Notes under the pieces: model-generated
Databases searched by the model: none
What the model was told of the DNA's origin: nothing
The model's input: only the letters and a program-made list of their open reading frames with translations
DNA from: CAIXOA01 sp041653635
GTDB lineage: Archaea > Micrarchaeota > Micrarchaeia > Anstonellales > Bilamarchaeaceae
Direction of reading: 5' to 3'
Length of the DNA stretch: 64,000 nt
Assembly (NCBI GenBank): GCA_041653635.1
Contig: JBAZFC010000001.1
Span: 744,001 to 808,000, forward strand
Shown: one piece after another, positions 61,479-64,000 of the stretch
Layout: every line of letters begins with the position of its first letter
Numbering within the stretch: position 1 is the stretch's first letter
Position numbers and translations under genes: made by a program

Positions 61479-62030
61479 GAAATATCATTTGTAACATCCA
61501 ATCCGGGGAAGTTCTCCGAGGCGGAAAAGATTTTAAACAAATACGGTGTAAATATCATCCACGCTCCACTCCCTTTAGAGGAGAGAAGGAGCGAGTCGGT
61601 GGAGGAAATCGCCGAGGGCTGCGCCCTCCGCGCGTTCTCCCTCCTGAGGAAGCCCCTCTTCGTAGAGGATTCCGGGCTTTTTGTCCCGGCGCTGAACGGC
61701 TTCCCGGGCACCTATTCCGCGTGGGTTTTGAGGAAAATCGGAAACGAAGGGATTCTTCGCCTTCTCTCCGGAACCAAAGGCCGCTCGGCGGAGTTCAGGT
61801 GCGCAGTCGCGTTCACAGAAGGAAAGGAAGTGAGGCTCTTCACGGGTTCCGTGAGGGGAAGGGTCACCGAATCCATCCGCGGCAACGGCGGGTTCGGCTA
61901 CGACCCGGTATTCGTTCCTGAAGGGGAGGAAAAGACCTTCGCCGAGGCGCCCTCCCTGAAGGATTCCCTCTCGCACCGCACGAGGGCCTTGCAGAAGTTC
62001 GGGGAGTTTCTCTCCACAAAGGTGAAATAA
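61479..62030 (+). CDS. rdgB: XTP/dITP diphosphatase (RdgB/HAM1)
   Basis: Cleans the nucleotide pool of ITP, dITP and XTP. The conserved core is SFVTSNPGKFSEAEKIL at the start, EEIAEGCALRAFSLLRKPLFVEDSGLFVPALNGFPGTYSAWV in the middle, and GNGGFGYDPVFVPEGEEKTFAE and LSHRTRALQKFGEF at the end. From CTG 61479 the length is 183 residues, normal for the family, but there is no ATG, GTG or TTG in frame nearby. ATG 61465 lies 26 nt after a CCTTTAAAAACC box but is in another frame and reaches a stop after nine codons. The exact start is therefore unsettled. Its stop overlaps the S15 start. Confidence 0.88.
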   Translation, partial: EISFVTSNPGKFSEAEKILNKYGVNIIHAPLPLEERRSESVEEIAEGCALRAFSLLRKPLFVEDSGLFVPALNGFPGTYSAWVLRKIGNEGILRLLSGTKGRSAEFRCAVAFTEGKEVRLFTGSVRGRVTESIRGNGGFGYDPVFVPEGEEKTFAEAPSLKDSLSHRTRALQKFGEFLSTKVK

Positions 62031-62485
62031 TGGCAAAATTGCATTCAGGAAAAAAGGGGAAGTCCGGTTCGCACAGGCCGAAGGCCATGGTGAAGCCGGA
62101 ATGGGTGGCGTACAACGCCGAGGAGATAAAGGACGTAATCCGCAAGCTCGCGAAGGAGGGCGTGCCCGCGACGAAGATAGGGCAGCAGCTCCGCGACGAG
62201 TACGGCGTCCCGTCCGCGAGGCCCTTTATCGGGGCGACCGTGGGCCAGTTCCTCAGCTCGGAGAAGCTTGCGCCCAAGTTCCCGGACGACCTGCTCAGCC
62301 TCATAAAGAGGGCGGTCGGCATGAGGGGGCACCTCCGCGAGAACACCGCGGATCTCCACAACAAGGTGAAGCTTTCCCATGTGGAGTCCAAGATACACAG
62401 GCTCGTTAAGTATTACAGGGAGAAGGGCAGGCTGCCCGCGGGATGGAAGTACGACCCGGAGACGGCCGCGCTGCTGGTAAAGTGA
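62030..62485 (+). CDS. rps15: 30S ribosomal protein S15
   Basis: 151 residues, the archaeal/eukaryotic S15 (uS15) with an N-terminal extension. It begins MAKLHSGKKGKSGSHRP. It continues with the helical extension (AEEIKDVIRKLAKEGVPATKIGQQLRDEYGVPSARPFIGATVG) and the conserved rRNA-binding HLRENTADLHNKVKLSHVESKIHRLVKYYREKGRLP. The ATG overlaps the rdgB stop as TAATG. S3Ae follows, making a ribosomal pair. Confidence 0.96.
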   Translation: MAKLHSGKKGKSGSHRPKAMVKPEWVAYNAEEIKDVIRKLAKEGVPATKIGQQLRDEYGVPSARPFIGATVGQFLSSEKLAPKFPDDLLSLIKRAVGMRGHLRENTADLHNKVKLSHVESKIHRLVKYYREKGRLPAGWKYDPETAALLVK

Positions 62486-62495
62486 TGGTGACTGA

Positions 62496-63077
62496 ATGGC
62501 AGTAAGGAAGAAACCCACGGAAAAGCACAAGGAATGGTACAAGGTCCTCGCTCCGGAGAAATACGACTCCAAGGAATTGGGCGAAGTGGTCGCTTCGGAC
62601 GGGAAGCTCCTCATGAACAGGGTAATCCCGGTCAGCCTCGGGGACCTCACTGGCAAGTTCTCGCAGAGCGCCCTTTACACCACGCTCAACTTCCGCGTGA
62701 AGGAAGTGCTGGGGAAGGCGGTGCACACCGAGCTCATAGGGCACTCGCTCGCTCCCTCGTACATGCGCACGTTCATACGCAGGAGGAGGACGGTCCTCCA
62801 CTCCGTGGTGGATGTGAACACGAAGGACGAGAAGGAAGTGAGGCTCAAGCTCGTAGCGGTCACCCGCGACAAGATAAGCGAGACGCAGAGGACGAACCTC
62901 CGCAGGGCGATTGAGGAAGAGGTCCTCGCCGCTTCCAAGGAGTTCTCCTACTACGAGCTCATGGACGAGATAATGTACGGGAGGCTCGCGACGCGCGTGT
63001 TCAACAAGGCGAAGGTCGTCACCCCCATGGGCAGGATAGAGTTCCGCAGGAGCGAGCTCAAGGAAACCTTTGAATAG
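62496..63077 (+). CDS. rps3ae: 30S ribosomal protein S3Ae
   Basis: 193 residues of archaeal S3Ae (eS1). It has KEWYKVLAPEKYDSKELGEV, GRVIPVSLGDLTGKFSQ-like VIPVSLGDLTG, SYMRTFIRRRRTVLHSVVDVNTKDEKEVRLKLVAVTRDKISETQR and the C-terminal KVVTPMGRIEFRR. The start has GGTGA 5-6 nt upstream. It lies 10 bp after rps15 and 2 bp before the creatininase-family gene, so all are co-transcribed. Confidence 0.96.
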   Translation: MAVRKKPTEKHKEWYKVLAPEKYDSKELGEVVASDGKLLMNRVIPVSLGDLTGKFSQSALYTTLNFRVKEVLGKAVHTELIGHSLAPSYMRTFIRRRRTVLHSVVDVNTKDEKEVRLKLVAVTRDKISETQRTNLRRAIEEEVLAASKEFSYYELMDEIMYGRLATRVFNKAKVVTPMGRIEFRRSELKETFE

Positions 63078-63079
63078 CC

Positions 63080-63763
63080 ATGTACGCGCAGGAAATCTCC
63101 TGGGAAGAATTCAAAACGCAGAAGGGAAAGGCCGCGGTGCTCGTGTTCGGGGCGATGGAGCCCCACGGGAAACACCTTCCCCTTTCTGTGGATAACATAA
63201 TTCCCTGGGAGCTTGCGAAGCGCCTTGAGAAGAAAAAGGACATCCTTCTTTTCCCTCCGGTCAATTTCGGCTATTTGTATTCAATGAAGAAATTCCCCGG
63301 CGCAGTAGCCGTCTCGTTTGACAGTTTGAAAAACTACTCAAAAGACATCTTCTCTTCCCTTTTGAAGGAAGGTTTCACCCGCTTTTTTGTAATCATAGGG
63401 CACGGCGGCAACACCGCACCAGTGAAGTATGCCCTCCGCGAGCTTTCCGAATCCCATAAATTCCGCGCCTGCCTTGTGGAGTGGTGGATGCTCATAAAAG
63501 AGGAGGCGGGGCACGCGGATGAAATAGAAGCTTCCCTCACCCTTGCGGCTGGAGGAGCACTCCGCGCAAAACCTGTGCAGGAGAAATCCAAGGATTATGT
63601 TGGCGAAATAATCCCAACTCCGGATGATTTGTTTACTCCATCTGGTTATCACGGCAAGGTTGGCAACATCTCCAAGGAGCGCGGGGAAAAGATGATGGAG
63701 GAAATAGTGGATAAGTTCGCAAAGATTTTAGACGCGGATTTGCAACTAGAGAGAAAAGAATGA
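63080..63763 (+). CDS. Creatininase-family metal hydrolase
   Basis: 227 residues. The metal-site pattern of the creatininase fold is present: FGAMEPHGKHLPLSVDN (E-x-H-G-x-H-L-P-L-x-x-D), FFVIIGHGGNTAPV (GHGGN), and GHADEIEASLTLAAG (H-A-x-x-x-E-T/A-S). Archaeal members include ArfB, the FAPy deformylase of flavin and F420 synthesis, and enzymes with other substrates, so the exact role is open. It continues the S15-S3Ae operon and is followed directly by NAC. Confidence 0.85.
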   Translation: MYAQEISWEEFKTQKGKAAVLVFGAMEPHGKHLPLSVDNIIPWELAKRLEKKKDILLFPPVNFGYLYSMKKFPGAVAVSFDSLKNYSKDIFSSLLKEGFTRFFVIIGHGGNTAPVKYALRELSESHKFRACLVEWWMLIKEEAGHADEIEASLTLAAGGALRAKPVQEKSKDYVGEIIPTPDDLFTPSGYHGKVGNISKERGEKMMEEIVDKFAKILDADLQLERKE

Positions 63764-63773
63764 GGTAATGTTT

Positions 63774-64000
63774 ATGCTTGGCGGAATGGATCCAAAACAA
63801 ATGGCAAAAATGATGAAGCAGATGGGCATAAATACAAAAGAAATCCCTGCAGATAGAGTAATTATAGAAGGCGCGGAGGAAAAAATCATAATCGAAGAGC
63901 CGCAGATTGTGGAAATCATCGCGCAGGGGCAGTCCTCATTCCAGATTTCCGGAAAAGTAAGGAAGGAAGAAAAAGTGAATGAGGAGGACGTCGCCCTCAT
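63774..64000 (+). CDS. Nascent polypeptide-associated complex protein (3' partial)
   Basis: The frame is cut by the window end after 75 codons. MLGGMDPKQMAKMMKQMG is the start of archaeal NAC, followed by a beta-domain with (I)PADRVIIEGAEEKIIIEEPQIVEIIAQGQSSFQISGKV. This matches the NAC fold that binds emerging chains at the ribosome. ATG 63774 has GAGGT at 63763-63767, about 7 nt away. ATG 63768 is too close to it. The UBA domain expected at the C-terminus lies beyond the window. Confidence 0.88.
   Translation, partial: MLGGMDPKQMAKMMKQMGINTKEIPADRVIIEGAEEKIIIEEPQIVEIIAQGQSSFQISGKVRKEEKVNEEDVAL

Overview
This is an archaeal chromosome segment. It encodes archaeal-type ribosomal proteins (S8e, S15, S3Ae), exosome Csl4, RNA polymerase subunit L, a class I lysyl-tRNA synthetase, RtcB, an archaeal LonB and a NAC protein, together with a complete 16S rRNA gene. 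Many first genes have a TATA box centred about 24-30 nt before the start codon, as in leaderless archaeal transcripts. Operon-internal genes instead use GGTGA-type Shine-Dalgarno sites that match the CACCTCC at the 3' end of the 16S gene. The 16S gene stands alone, with no 23S, 5S or tRNA next to it. Proteins are compact and several convergent genes abut at their stop codons. This suits a small-genome, fairly GC-rich DPANN-type archaeon (Micrarchaeota or Diapherotrites-like), but lineage is an inference and should be settled with the 16S sequence.

Layout. 1-8.3 kb: a proline-rich protein with three winged-helix-like repeats, a KEOPS subunit, S8e, a Doc-type toxin, MetRS, a membrane-anchored thioredoxin-fold protein and glutamate dehydrogenase. 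8.4-13.5 kb: a PadR-type regulator with a palindromic operator, heading an export operon (ABC ATPase, CARDB-like surface protein, two MacB/FtsX-type permeases). 13.5-14 kb: a probable structured RNA and a tiny basic protein. 14-21 kb: Ogg2 glycosylase, ferritin-like protein, amidohydrolase, a frameshifted cPGS-like GTPase, helical-repeat proteins and an MFS transporter. 21-26 kb: a minus-strand operon (MEMO1-like, type 2 IPP isomerase, AsnRS, acetyltransferase, RibL-like, adenosine-specific kinase family). 26-38 kb: ornithine carbamoyltransferase and thioredoxin, then mostly lineage-specific proteins. These include a ~1,500-residue protein whose C-terminal third reads like a beta-barrel, a PD40-type lipoprotein and a duplicated-domain family.

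38.4-41.3 kb is an AT-rich island unlike its surroundings. It carries a HEPN protein, a D12-class adenine methyltransferase, a convergent overlapping PD-(D/E)XK nuclease (a probable type II restriction-modification pair) and a membrane protein with a DUF4145/HEPN-like domain. It ends just before the 16S rRNA promoter. 41.4-43.1 kb holds the 16S gene and its processing stem. 43-64 kb returns to housekeeping genes: a beta-carbonic-anhydrase-like unknown, RtcB, LysRS, topoisomerase I, ThpR, TldE/PmbA, LonB, DUF373, csl4-rpoL-signal peptidase, RdgB-S15-S3Ae-creatininase family-NAC. More helical-repeat proteins are scattered among them.

The most unusual points are the beta-barrel-like giant protein, two bidirectional promoters with the same 52-bp geometry around a palindromic TATA box, a shared promoter element in front of four lineage-specific genes, a Z-DNA-prone palindrome upstream of topA, and the unassigned structured RNA.
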